In this document: positions 9,636 to 20,088 of the stretch, piece after piece
Layout of the letters: each line of letters starts with the position of its first letter
Position numbering within the stretch: position 1 is the first letter of the stretch
From: Oreohelix idahoensis
Taxonomy: Eukaryota > Mollusca > Gastropoda > Stylommatophora > Oreohelicidae
NCBI GenBank assembly: GCA_024509875.1
Contig: JAMPIV010012156.1
Coordinates: 558,001 to 622,000 of the forward strand
Direction: 5' to 3'
Length of the DNA: 64,000 nt
Notes under the pieces: generated by a model
Databases searched by the model: none
The model's input: the letters and a program-made list of their open reading frames with translations, nothing else
What the model was told of the DNA's origin: nothing
Position numbers and translations under genes: made by a program

Positions 9636-10440
9636 TCTTTGTTCACCATCAGACTTCTAGATTAATGACTCTAATAAAGGCAGTAGTCAGATCCTGACAT
9701 CTCCAAACAGTTTTTTATGGAGAGAAGTGGGTTGTAGCCATATGTCACTCCATTCACTGCTGAAAGTTGGGCAGGGCTGAAGAAGATGGTCGGCTGTCAT
9801 TGGGCTGGTGCCACAGGAGCAGAGATCTGTTGGACCAATCCTGTACTTGTGATATATGGTACCTCAAACTATTATGACCCGTGCAAAAGTGGAAAATGAT
9901 GACCTGGTCTCACCTAGATAGCTGGTGATAGGCATCATCTTTTATGTGACCCAGGTGTTCTCTGTCCCGTTTGAACTTGAATGTGGTTTTTGTAGTTGTT
10001 TTAGCCACTTCATAAGTTGTCTCTATATCGTTTTGTTACAGCGCTCCCCATTCTTTAGCAAGTTTATCTGCCTCTTTGTTGCCTGGAATGTTACCGTGGG
10101 CTGGCATCCACTGGATTGTGCATTTGTTGAAGCATTTGACCAGGCTTTCAGGTGCGTTTATCAGATCTTTCAATCCTTTAGCATGGTGGCTCTTCAGGGT
10201 TGTTATTACTGAGACGGCATCTGTAAAGATCACTCTGTTTTTCAGCATGTGCTTTGTACTCAATAAGACTTTTCCCTGCCTGTTTCAGGGCTTCTGCTTC
10301 AGCATTGAAGTTATTGCAGTATTTGCCAGTGGCAGTTGCCGTAGAGTGAATTCTCTTCTTTAATTTAATGAAGATGCCAGCTCCCCCATTTTCAATTGCA
10401 TTTTTTGGATCTAATAAAGACAGATTTGGACAGTTATAAC
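9636..10440 (-). pseudogene. LINE-D RNase H domain and 3' end, reverse
   Basis: On - an RNase H domain begins near 10420 (ENGGAGIFIKL), continues through a KYCNNFNAEAEAL helix and an IFTDAVSVI strand, and reaches WMPAHGNIPGNKEADKLAKE near 10045-10110. It is followed by a decayed region with RLRTGHN-like and zinc-binding C-terminal text, and a GAA-type tail (CTTCTTCTTC on +, near 9630). These are the C-terminal parts of a non-LTR element of the RNase-H-bearing class. Several stops and frame changes make it dead. Better copies of the family are at 23780, 40195 and 44461. Confidence 0.75.
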
Positions 10441-10604
10441 TGTATTGTGTAGAGAAATGCAGTTTTATTATATCTTTGTCTCAGATATGCCAAGTAAAAA
10501 AAAAATATATAATACAAAAGGAAGGAGAAATAATTAACTTTTTTATTTTACAGTGCAGTCTGGCAATAAGATCTTTACAAATTAATATTAATTGCCTTGT
10601 GTGT

Positions 10605-10830
10605 GGTTGCCAGGGAGTCTCTGATGAGACAAAGAAAGAATAGAACTACTGCTCCATCAAGAATTTTGTTAATGGCAACGACCTTGAGGTTGTGCATAGG
10701 ACTGGCAACCTTACTATGTAAAATGGGCTGCTACAGAAACCACTGTTATGGGACCATGGGCTTTGGCACAGGCTTCCTGCTGGGAGACCAGCTGCGGTGG
10801 TGGCTCAATGATCTGGAGGGAACAGAAAAA
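10605..10830 (-). repeat. DR1 dispersed repeat copy, reverse
   Basis: It has a GAGACAAAGAAAGAATAGAA block, an ACTGGCAACCTTACTATGTA block, CTACAGAAACCACTG, and a closing GGTGGCTC block in DR1 order. Confidence 0.75.
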
Positions 10831-10849
10831 GGAGGTGAATTGAATTGAT

Positions 10850-11214
10850 GAGAATGTTCATTATCTCAGTTTAGCAGTAAGTAAAAGACATTCCGTGCTG
10901 GTAAATGTTTCTGGTACATAAAGGTTTGCATATTTTGCGATTCCACAAGTTATGAGAAATTATTTTAAGTTTCTACCATGGAAATAAGTAGGGAAACAAT
11001 GGTGTAGACCAGGGGGGTCGTAACTTTGCTTGTGCCAAGGACAGCTGTGTCCAGTGAAGGCTTCGGACCCCTTCATAGTAAAAAAAATGTACATAAATGA
11101 ATGTTAAAATTTTTGCATACGGATAATAAATTTTATTACAGTGAAAAATTATTAAGTTTACATACTGAAATACGAAAATAGCATGTAAAAAGAATGTGTT
11201 TCTTTAAATTCATT
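10850..11214. other. AT-rich sequence, no gene seen
   Basis: No coding signal or known repeat is recognised. AGACCAGGGGGGTCGTAAC near 11007-11025 faces CACAGGTTAAGAAACC near 12000-12015, which vaguely recalls the ends of hAT-type MITEs; the match is too weak to call. Confidence 0.35.
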
Positions 11215-11930
11215 CATTCATAACCCTCCACTCCCAAAGGAGCATAGGCCTTCAACAAACACATGCCAAGTCCTCCTGTCACGTGCCATCATCTCAAGTT
11301 CTTTCCATGTTTTCCTCATCATTTTCACCTCTGTTTCCAACTCTCTTCTCTATGTACTTCTTGGTCTTCCTCTGCCTCTCTTGCCCTGGGGGTTCCAGAA
11401 CAAGGACTGCCTTGTAATGCTATCAACAGGTTTCCTCAGTGTGTGTCCTATCCATTGCCATCGTCTTCTTCTCATTTCTTGTTCGTTGCCCTAAAGACGC
11501 CAATAGGCGTGATGGGAAACAATGGCAAAGAAAACCTATCTGCTGTTGCCCTAAGACGCCACTAGGCGTAATGGCCACTGACTGCTTTGACGGTCGGTGG
11601 CTAAGGACGGAAGAAGAAGAAGAAGAAGATTCTACGCAAGCACCCATTTATGAAAGTCTGTAGCTTTTTGGTTGTTGTCTTTGTTGTTCTCCATGTCTCT
11701 GAGCCATACAATAGGACTGACTTCACATTTGAGTTGAAGATTCTTATTTTCGTGTTGGATCCTATTTCTCTTGATCTCCATATATTTCCCAATGCAATGG
11801 AAGCTCCTCTTGCCTTTTGTATTCTTATTTTGATATCGCTGTCTGTCCCTCCAACTTTGTCTATATTACTGCCAAGATATTCTTTAAATGCACAAATCTA
11901 TAATAATTTTCCGTGTAAAAATTTTGGGTG
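11215..11930 (-). repeat. LINE-A 3' part, reverse, with an insertion
   Basis: It is the complement of LINE-A from its 3' end (TCCCAAAGGAGCATAGGCCT near 11234) to a region encoding NTKIRIFNSNVKSVLLYGSE (about 11700-11760). A GAA-tailed LINE-B end interrupts it at 11492-11630. Confidence 0.75.
11492..11630 (+). mobile_element. LINE-B 3'-end insertion with GAA tail
   Basis: The segment contains two versions of GCCCTAAGACGCCACTAGGCGT, then GACTGCTTTGACGGTCGGTG and a (GAA)n tail. It matches the end of the LINE-B copy at 22880-22960. It breaks LINE-A; about 70 bp of LINE-A seems lost at the junction and no target duplication is obvious. Confidence 0.65.
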
Positions 11931-11939
11931 AAATAAAAA

Positions 11940-12739
11940 TCCAATTTGTTAGGTTATGTACACAGATCCATTCATGGACGTTCAAGGTGTTTGTGGACCA
12001 CAGGTTAAGAAACCAATTTCTTTGCTCGACATTAGTTAGATATTACATACAAATTTAAGAAATTATAACATATTAAGACCTAGCAGATTATTTTTATGAC
12101 CTCTTGTTTCATATTGCCCATTTGATGGTTTACTGGCAAGCACAGTTGTGCAGCATGGCTTATTAAAGTATGTTGTCAATTTATTCTATGTAAATATTTT
12201 CCCGCTCCCAGGTGTACTTCTAATGGAAAGAATAAATTAATTTGTATGTCGTGTATTACACAAGTTTAGTGTAATTTTGATTTTTATATTCTTTAATTTA
12301 CAGTAAGGAAAGAAGTGAGGAAGAAAAAAAAGAAACCTTGTTTTCATGGTTTAAATTTTGAGAAAAAAAAAGAATGAGTTGCCAGTTTGGCTATTTCTTG
12401 AATATTTTTTTTAATTTACCGCGTTGGCGCGCCACTGTTTTCTGGAGCCGTTTATGTTTTGATGCAGAACTATTTTATTCAGTTGAACTAAAATTCTGTA
12501 GAACTGTTTTATTTAGTTGATGAACATTAAAATTTCATTTGCTTTTCATTTAGTTTTTAATTTTCTTTCTTTAAAGGGCTGTACGGGTAGTCATTTTCTG
12601 TTAAATATATACAGCATATATAATCATAAAAAAATCCGGCATTTTCAACAATCCGGCAATTCTCAGGTCCGGAGGTTGCCGGATTTTTGAATGTCAACTG
12701 TAATACATTTAAATGTTGGACTTGACTTTTTTTTCCACA
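11940..12739. other. AT-rich unassigned sequence with a small palindromic end
   Basis: No gene is seen. Near 12635-12700 there is an inverted arrangement of AATCCGGCA / TGCCGGATTTTT motifs that may be one end of an old MITE, but the partner end was not found. Confidence 0.35.
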
Positions 12740-12905
12740 TTAGAATTACAAGTTGTGGGAGGTGTGCACCTGATGAGTCAGAGTTTTAAATACATTTGTC
12801 AAGTTTGGGTCATGAGAGGTGTGGATCTAATAAGTCAGAATTGTAGATTATATTTGTCAAGTTTGGGTCATGAGAGGTGTGGATCTAATGTCAGAATTGT
12901 AGACT
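12740..12905. repeat. 58-bp tandem repeat, left part
   Basis: Units of about 58 bp contain GTCATGAGAGGTGT and AGTCAGAATTGTAGATTA. The array resumes at 14398 after an inserted LINE, so it was one array split by that insertion. Confidence 0.8.
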
Positions 12906-14397
12906 CAACTCGACGCAACCCGTCATGGGTCGTAGGGGTGCCATGGTGGAAGCATCAGCAGACAGGGTCCTCCACTGCTCTCTATCCTCAGCAATGCGTA
13001 CAAGTGTGGAAAAACCGTGTCCTGCCCATTCTTTGATGTTATCAGCCCAGGATTTTCTTTGCCTTCCTCTTCTCCATTTACCTTCGACTGTTCCCTGGAG
13101 GATCGTTTTCGAAAGGGAGTCATGACGAGTTACATGCCCAAACCAGGCAAGCTTTCGACGTTTCACTACTGATAAAAGTGGTTCTTGATGGCCTGCATAG
13201 GTGTTTATTTTCTCTCTAACATAGACATTTGTTTTGTGCTCTTTATAGCAAATGCGCAAAATTCTTCTATAACATTTATACACGAAAGCCTGAATCCTTC
13301 GCTCCGTATCTGCAGTGAGTGTCCAGCCCTCACACCCATACAAGAGAATAGATAGTACAAGTGATTTTTATAATTTGATCTTCACAGGAAAACTGATGTT
13401 ACTTTTCCAGATCGCATTCAGCCTTGTCATGGCAGCTGAGGCCATCTCAAGTCTTGTCTTGATTTCTTTACTTGATCTTCCATCACTACATGTAGTGGAC
13501 CCGAGATATTTAAAGGTGTTAACTTCTTCTAACGTTTGCCCATTTAACATAATGTTGGTCGGAACATGTTTATTATCGCTATTCACCAATATCTTGCTTT
13601 TTTCTATATTAATTTCCATCCCATACGTTCTTGTTACTATCTCCAGTCTAGAGGTAAGGTCTTGAAGTTCTGATTCTGTTCCAGCTATAAGATCAATATC
13701 ATCAGCAAAACGTAGATTGCAAAGAGGTTGGCCTCCAATCGATATGGTTGTTTTATAATCGTAGAGAGCCTCCTGCATAATATGTTCTAGATATATATAT
13801 TAAAGAGCACTGGGGACAGGATACATCCCTGGCGAACTCCTACAGTTGTTTTGAAAAATTCTCCAATGTCATTGCTTGCAAAAACAGCACTGCTTGCGTC
13901 CTTGTATAGTGCATCAATGATATCTATGATGTTGGTATCAAAATTGAATTTTCTCATTATTTGCCATAAGCCTTCATGCCAGACTCGATCGAAGGCTTTT
14001 GTGAAATCGATGAAGTTATGGTATAAATCGTGTTGATGCTGGAGATGTTTTTCGATCAGTAATCTAATATTGAAGATTTGTTCTGAGGTACTTCTTTTTG
14101 GTCTAAAGCCAGCCTGTTCCTCAGACAAGATTTCTTCTGATTTCTGTTTTATTCTGTTCAAAAGTATCCTTAACATCACCTTACTTGGATGACTAATAAG
14201 GCTAATGGTTCTGTAGTTCTTGCACATTTTTAGATTTCTTTTCTTTGGAAGCGGTATTACTAATGACTGCGTCCACTCTTTTGGCCATTTTTTTGTACTC
14301 CATATCTTCGGCAAATTGTTGTCATGATTTTTACTATATCTGGTCCTCCATGTTTCAAGAGCTCTGCTGAGATATTATCCACACCCGGTGACTTCCC
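12906..14397 (-). pseudogene. LINE-G reverse transcriptase and C terminus
   Basis: About 470 residues of a non-LTR reverse transcriptase read continuously on - apart from one break. In order there are an NYRTISL block, AGFRPKRSTSEQIF, FIDFTKAFDRVWHEGL, VRQGCILSPVLFNIY, the catalytic block LRFADDIDLIAG, KTKYLGST-like text (FKYLGSTTCSDG), LYGCEGWTL, RKLAWFGHVTRHDSL and a terminal GR-RKSWADNI. The motifs C (FADD) and A (DFTKAFD) residues are present. The break is a TA-dinucleotide expansion near 13785-13795 that shifts the frame just after the LFNIY motif. There is no endonuclease, so the copy is 5' truncated. It entered the 58-bp tandem array. Confidence 0.88.
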
Positions 14398-14740
14398 CAG
14401 TTGTCAAATTAGGGTCATAAGAGGTGGGCCCCTCATAAGTAAGAATTGTATATTGCATTTGTCAAATTAGGGTTATAAGAGGTGTGCCCCTCAGAAGTCA
14501 GAATTGTAGATTACATTTCTCAAATTAGAGTCATAAGAGGTGTGCACCTCCGAGGTCAGAATTGTAGATTACATTTGTCAAATTTGGGCCATGAGAGGTA
14601 TACACCTCTAAAGTCAGAATTACTTATGTAGATTGTTATTGTTATACAGAATTGACATCATTGCACTCCAGGCAAACCCATAGGTGCTCAGTCTCCATCA
14701 GTATATGTCGAAGATATGTAGATTACATTTGTCAAGTTGT
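14398..14740. repeat. 58-bp tandem repeat, right part
   Basis: Four to five diverged units with TCAAATTAGGGTCATAAGAG and TCAGAATTGTAGATTACATT continue the array of 12740-12905 on the other side of the LINE-G insertion. Confidence 0.8.
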
Positions 14741-14937
14741 GGTCATATATTGAAATGTTGAACTTGACTTTTTCCTTACCCTGTATTCATTTTTTGCATC
14801 ATTATAGACAAGTATCTGACAGTTACATTGATTGAATATGAGTCAATTTCATTCCAGGAAAAAGTAATAAACTAAAGTAACCTTGTTTTGAAGTTATGCA
14901 TCTTTGTAAACGTGTGTGTGCCTGAAAATTCTGGTAG

Positions 14938-15100
14938 TATTTTTTAGTTTATTAGTTGATTTTGTGCCACTTTGGACAGCTTTTAGTTTATTAGTTGATT
15001 TTGTGCCACTTTGGACAGCTTTTAGTTTAATAGTTGAATTTGTGCCACTTTGGACAGCTTTTAGTTTATTAGTTGATTTTGGGCCACTTTGGACAGCGTA
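14938..15100. repeat. 39-bp minisatellite, 4 copies
   Basis: Four units of 39 bp with TTAGTTGATTTTGTGCCACT and TTGGACAGC. The unit is a multiple of three, which explains open frames on both strands. Confidence 0.92.
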
Positions 15101-15107
15101 AACTTTA

Positions 15108-15335
15108 TAACCATCATGTTCCTTTTTGCTCCTAATTAAGCATGGAGCCACTACTGCACCTGGTCCTTCCACCTTACAGGAAGCCTGCACCAATCATTCA
15201 TAGACTCAGCAGTTACATGATGAGGTTGTCAGCCTCATGCATAATCATATTAGTCACCTTGTACAATATGCCTAAGGATGCAGTAGTCCTGTTTTTTTCG
15301 TTGTCTTTTCAGAGACTGCAAGACAATACGGGGTA
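15108..15335 (+). repeat. DR1 dispersed repeat copy
   Basis: It has a GGAGCCACTACTGCACCTGG block, CAGGAAGCCTGCACCAATCA, GATGAGGTTGTCAGCCTCAT, CCTAAGGATGCAGTAGTCCT and a closing TTGTCTTTTCAGAGACTGC. Confidence 0.8.
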
Positions 15336-15429
15336 GACAGTGATACTTGAAGTTAAATTTATGTCAGAAACTTATGCTTCTTTGTTCAAATTGAACCTAG
15401 TGTAGCACTGCTTGAAATCTTCATACACT

Positions 15430-15517
15430 TTCAAATATCAACTTGAATATGTTTAAAGAAAGCAGTGGTCAGCCTGAGGTGGTTGATATCCCCATAGAGG
15501 TTATCCAGGAATGATAC
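15430..15517 (+). repeat. LINE-D 3' fragment, left of a transposon insertion
   Basis: Text from CAACTTGAATATGTTTAAAG to GGAATGATAC is colinear with 28075-28150, and with the complement of about 44640-44705. The match resumes at 17697 after the Tc1/mariner-like element. Confidence 0.8.
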
Positions 15518-15519
15518 TA

Positions 15520-17694
15520 TAGCACGTTTCACTAGCTTTGCCCAACTTCAAAATGCTATATCTCAGCGAATATATAACGCATATAAGTGAAATTTTGTGT
15601 GTGAATTTGAAATGGTATAGACCCTATGAATTAAATTTTTCATTAAAATGCGGCCATTGGTTTCAATTTTCGTTTCTTTGCGATATAATATAAAATCCTA
15701 CTTGCCAACACACATCACACGCACACATATCGAAATGTCTACAGTAAATTATACGACCTCATTTGCACATTTTTGGTTTATCAAGCAATTGGCATGATTT
15801 TTGAGTGAAATTGCGTGAAATCGCACTTCTTGAACATAAAACAGTTTATATCCGGTGCAACGCACACATTGTCAATCAGAGGTGTGTCTACAAAAATTAT
15901 TGTGTGGTTAAGAAGGAAAAATGAGTCTGCGAGTACATTTTATGACATTACAGCAAATCACAAATAAGATTTTTAAGTATTTCTGCAATGAAGCTACTCG
16001 AGGAAAACTATATCATTCTATTTCAAACCCACAAAAGAGGACTATTCACGCCTTGGGGATAAGCAAACGATCATTGCACTGCTGGATAGCGACATCTGAA
16101 ATGTCTAATTCCAGTGTTTTACACACGAAAATTAGGCCAACAGTGGTGGATAATTTTGACAGAGAATTGATCCGCAGAGAAATTTGCAATATGTTTCACA
16201 ATAATGAGGCAGTGACTTTAAGGAAATTGAAAATTTGGTTAAGAAAGAATAATGACATTGATATTTCCAAATCTACGCTATGGAGGACTATTAGGATTCA
16301 CTTTTAGAAAGTATGTTGGTGGTAGAAACCTTATTTGTGAGAAGCCTCATATAGTTGCAATGAGAAGCAAATATTTACGCGAGATCAGAGAAATGAGAAG
16401 AGATTGTTATGATTTTGTGTATTTAGATGAAACTTGGATCAATTCTCACCACAGTAATGAACGAGAATGGCAATCATCTGATGGGACAACTAAGAGACTA
16501 GAACCAAGCAGCAAAGGACAGCGCCTAATAATTGCACATCCAGGAAGCAGCCTTCATGGGCTTCTAAATAATACTGAACTCATATTTGTTTCAAAATCCA
16601 CAGATAATAGGGATTACCATGCAGAGATGAATGGCAAGATATTTCAAGATTGGATTGTGAATCATGTACTTCCTTCCTTGGATAGACCGTCGTGTTTGAT
16701 AATGGACAATGCTTCATATCACAACGTTGTGGCACCAGAAGATAAAGTTCCTAATTCATCAAGTACTAAAGATGTAATAAAGATTTGGCTGACCAAAAAC
16801 GAAATGTCCCTGAAGCCTGAATTACTTGGAATTGTAAAAAAGACACAGCATACAAAGATATTTCACATAGACAAGGCAATCCATGAACATGGTCACAGAT
16901 GTTTAAGATTGCTTCCTTACCATTCGCACTTAAACCCAATAGAATTAGTCAGGGCTAAAATTAAGGAACAGGTAGCAACAGAAAATAGAACGTTCAAATT
17001 AAAAGATGTTGAAATACTTACAAAAGCCGCCATCTCCAATATAGCCACGGATTATTGGAAGAAATGTGAGAACCATGTGTTACAAGAGGAAGGGGAATAT
17101 TGGAAGAATGATGGTTTGTCCTTCATTCGGCGGAGATTGATTATCAATTTCTCAGAAACATCTGATTATGATTCGGATGAAGTTTAATTTTTTTAAAGAT
17201 GACCTTACCGTTATTTACAAGCAGATTAGAGGAGCAACGTTCCATTATGATATTTATGAACCGCAAAGAGGTGATAACTATTGAAATAATTAGATAAATG
17301 AAGGTCCAGTTCGGTAGCGCATTAAATGTCAATGACAAACAATGTCACGAGTATCTCCCATGCAGATCATTTAAGAAATCATCTTCAACAGGTATTCATA
17401 TGCAAACGTGATGGCCACATTATTGTAATAGTAGACACGCCTATGCCTATTTAATTCACAGAATCTGTGACTGAAGTGGTAAAATTTCTTTTTTCGATAC
17501 ACAATAATTAGTATGCCGACAAAGATCAAAGGATTTCATCCGTTTATGTGAACTGGACAAGATGCACAAATATAAAGTATATATTTGTTGGGTCTAACCC
17601 AATATAACATCGTATGCAAAAAATGGCATTAATATGTTAGACTGTTAATCAGATAATTACATTTGAAGTTGGGCAAAGCTAGTGAAACGTGCTA
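15520..17694 (+). mobile_element. Tc1/mariner-superfamily transposon, 2175 bp
   Basis: It has perfect 33-bp terminal inverted repeats beginning TAGCACGTTTCACTAGC and a TA duplication (15518-15519 and 17695-17696). One transposase gene fills the middle. The surrounding LINE-D copies at 28150 and 44635 show the unoccupied site. Structure is complete, but the transposase has a frameshift, so this copy would need help to move. Confidence 0.93.
15921..17187 (+). pseudogene. Tc1/mariner-like transposase with one frameshift
   Basis: The gene starts at ATG 15921 and ends at TAA 17185-17187. The N-terminal part (15921-16290) carries helix-turn-helix-like text (IHALGISKRSLHCWI). The catalytic part has VYLDETWINSHH (first D), LIMDNASYHNVV (second D) and LNPIELVRAKIKE (E). 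The second D and the E are 78 residues apart, far more than the 34-41 of most Tc1/mariner families and closest to the long-spacer groups such as the reported DD82E Sailor family. A single extra A near 16290 shifts the frame between the two parts; both are otherwise open. Family assignment beyond the IS630/Tc1/mariner superfamily is inference. Confidence 0.88.
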
Positions 17695-17696
17695 TA

Positions 17697-17775
17697 GATT
17701 CATCTGTATGTGCTTTCTCTGTTCTTCTTATGTTGAGCACCTTTGTAGCAGTTATTCAGCTGTCATTTTATCTGT
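17697..17775 (+). repeat. LINE-D 3' fragment, right of the transposon
   Basis: It continues the LINE-D text (GTGCTTTCTCTGTTCTTC, GTTATTCAGCTGTCATTTTA) interrupted at 15517, and is cut again by LINE-A at 17788. Confidence 0.75.
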
Positions 17776-17809
17776 GCCACAGTTACAATCAATCAATAAT
17801 CAATACCCT

Positions 17810-19175
17810 TTAGCTCCCCAAGGAGCATAGGCCTTCAACAAACACATGCCAAGTCTTCCTGTCCTGTGCCATCCGCTCAAGTTCTTTCCATGTTTTCCTC
17901 ATCATTTTCACCTCTGTTTCCAGTTCTCTTCTCCATGTGTTTTTTGGTCTACCTCTGCCTCTCTTTCCCTGTGGATTCCAGAACAAGGACTGCCTTGTAA
18001 TGCTATCAACAGGTTTCCTCAATGTGTGTCCTATCCATCGACAGCATCTTCTTCTCAACTCTTGTTCCACTGGCACTTGTCTGGTTCTTGTCATCAATTC
18101 CACATTAGTGACTGTCATACCATTTCAGTCCTTCTATTCTACGCAAGCACCCGTTTATAAAAGTCTGTAGCTTATTGGTTGTTGTTTTTGTTGTTCTCCA
18201 TGTCTCAGAGCCATACAATAGGACTGACTTCACATTTGAGTTGAAGATTCTTATTTTCGTGTTGGACTCGATTTCTCTTGTTCTCCGTATGTTTCCCAAT
18301 GCAATGAAAGCTCCTCTTGCTTTTTGTATTCTTATTTTGATATCACTGTCTGTCCCTCCAACTTTGTCTATATTACTTCCAAGATATGTGTATGATTCTA
18401 CATCTTTTAGTGGTGTTTCTTCAAGTTCAACCTTGTTATCATTTCTTGCATTTATTCTCATAATCTTTGTCTTTTTCCTGTGTATTTTCAGGCCCACTTG
18501 TTGTGACCTCTCATCGAGAATTTTCATTTTCTCTTGCATCTGATTATGGTTATGGGACAGAAGAACCAAGTCATCTGCAAAATCCAGATTATCAAGCTGT
18601 TTAGTCAGATTCCACTGGATTCCATTTCTGTTGTGTGATGTCGATGTTTTCATAACCCAATCTATTGCTAGTAAGAAAAGAAATGGAGACAAGAGGCATC
18701 CATGTCTCACTCCCGTTCTAATCCTAAATGGTTCTGAAAGTTGTCCTTCATGAAGAACTCTGCATGTCATGTCTTCATAGGTCTTTTTTATTAAGTTAAT
18801 GATCTTCATGGGAACTCCATAATGCCTCATCAATTTCCAAAGCGATTCTCTGTCTACACTGTCAAATGCCTTTTCATAGTCCACGAATCCGATGTATAGT
18901 GGTGAATTCCATTCCAGACTTTGTTCAACTATTATTCTCAATGTGGCTATCTGGTCTGTACAGGATCTGTTTTGTTGAAAACCTGCTTGTTCATCTCTCA
19001 GTTGCTTGTCTATGGACTCTTTTAATCTCTCAAGGATGATTCTGTTTAATACTTTTCCTGGCACTGATAGTAACATTATTCCTCTATAATTTGTGCACTC
19101 TTGTAAATTTCCCTTCTTAGGCAACTTGACCAGATAACCTTCCTTCCATTCTGCTGGTATTTCCTCTCTCTCCCA
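17810..19175 (-). pseudogene. LINE-A reverse transcriptase, 3' half
   Basis: The - frame is open from about 19124 to 18105 and then continues in another frame to 17810. It shows NYRGIMLLSVPGKVLNRI, DEQAGFQQNRSCTDQI, FVDYEKAFDSVDRESLW, VRHGCLLSPFLF, the catalytic LDFADDLVLLSH, a YTYLGSNID block and LYGSETWRTT, followed by [12 protein letters not shown] and a KRGRGRPKNTWRRELE tail. FADD and the YEKAFDSVD motif A are present. One frameshift lies near 18110 and the N-terminal end is joined to the inverted endonuclease half. Confidence 0.9.
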
Positions 19176-20072
19176 GATTGATCACAGGAGAAATGGTGTT
19201 GTCCTCAGGACATGAGGAGGAAAGAGCCCACCACAGTGAAGGGGTGGCTCTAATGCTGTCCAAGGAAGTACAGAAGGCACTTATAGAATGGGAAGCAATG
19301 GGACCCTGAATTATAACAGCAAGGTTTAAATCAGCCAACAAGAAAGTAAATATAAACATCATCCAGTGTTATGCACCAACAAACGATAAAGAAGAATCTG
19401 TGAAAGAAGACTTTTACACCAGACTACAAAATGTCTTAGACAATAAGAAAAGAAAGGACATCACAATTTTGATGGGGGACCTAAATGCGAAAATAGGAAC
19501 AGACAACACTGGCTTTGAAGAAATGGAAAAGCATGGATTAGGTAGGATGAATGAGAATGGGGAACTATTAGCAAACTTCTGTTCTTCAAATCAACTAGTT
19601 ATAGGAGGAAGCATATTTCCACATAAAAGAATACATAAAGCAACATGGATATCACCAGACCACAGAACTGAGAATCAGATTGATCACATATGCATAAGTA
19701 AGAAGTTTAGGTCATCATTGCATGATGTGAAAGTATGTAGAGGAGCAGATGTTGTATCAGACCACCATCTTCTGTTGGCTAAAGCAAAATTAAAACTCAA
19801 GAAATTTACAACAGCATATAGCTATAGACAACAGTATAATGTGGGATATCTAAGAAATCAGGAAATAAGAGAAAAATTTTCAATCACAGTATCCAACAAA
19901 TACCAAATACTCCAACAGCTGGAAGATGAAACAGATACGGAAGACCACTGGCAACAAGTAAAAAATATATGGAACGAGACGTGAAGAAGTACTGAGAAAA
20001 AGAGAACATCAGCACAAAGCATGGATAACAACAGAAACCATTACCAAGATAGAAGACAGGAAAAACAAGAAA
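19176..20072 (+). pseudogene. LINE-A endonuclease half, inverted
   Basis: On + the text encodes an APE-type endonuclease: NIIQCYAPTNDKEES, then ITILMGDLNAKIG (the GD-NA motif), HKATWISPDHRTENQIDHI, and VVSDHHLLLAKAKLK (the SDH motif). The catalytic D, N and H residues are present. The open part runs 19400-19984 and degenerates after an in-frame stop at 19982. There is no RT on this strand. Confidence 0.88.
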
Positions 20073-20088
20073 GCCACAGTTACAGTTA

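Larger units (their letters stand above)
17788..20072 (-). mobile_element. LINE-A insertion with 5' inversion (twin priming)
   Basis: A perfect 12-bp target duplication GCCACAGTTACA flanks it (17776-17787 and 20073-20084). The 3' half (17788 to about 19175) is on - and ends in an ATTGATTG-type tail. The 5' half (about 19176-20072) is on +. This head-to-head arrangement is the known product of twin priming during target-primed reverse transcription. It is the longest LINE-A copy in the window. Confidence 0.88.

Noticed and set aside
11007..12015. A nonautonomous hAT element spanning 11.0-12.0 kb
   Set aside because: The two candidate ends match poorly and no 8-bp duplication was found.
14894..15193. 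Repeat protein with KAVQSGTKSTNKL-type units
   Set aside because: Both strands are open because the 39-bp unit is a multiple of three; no other coding evidence.
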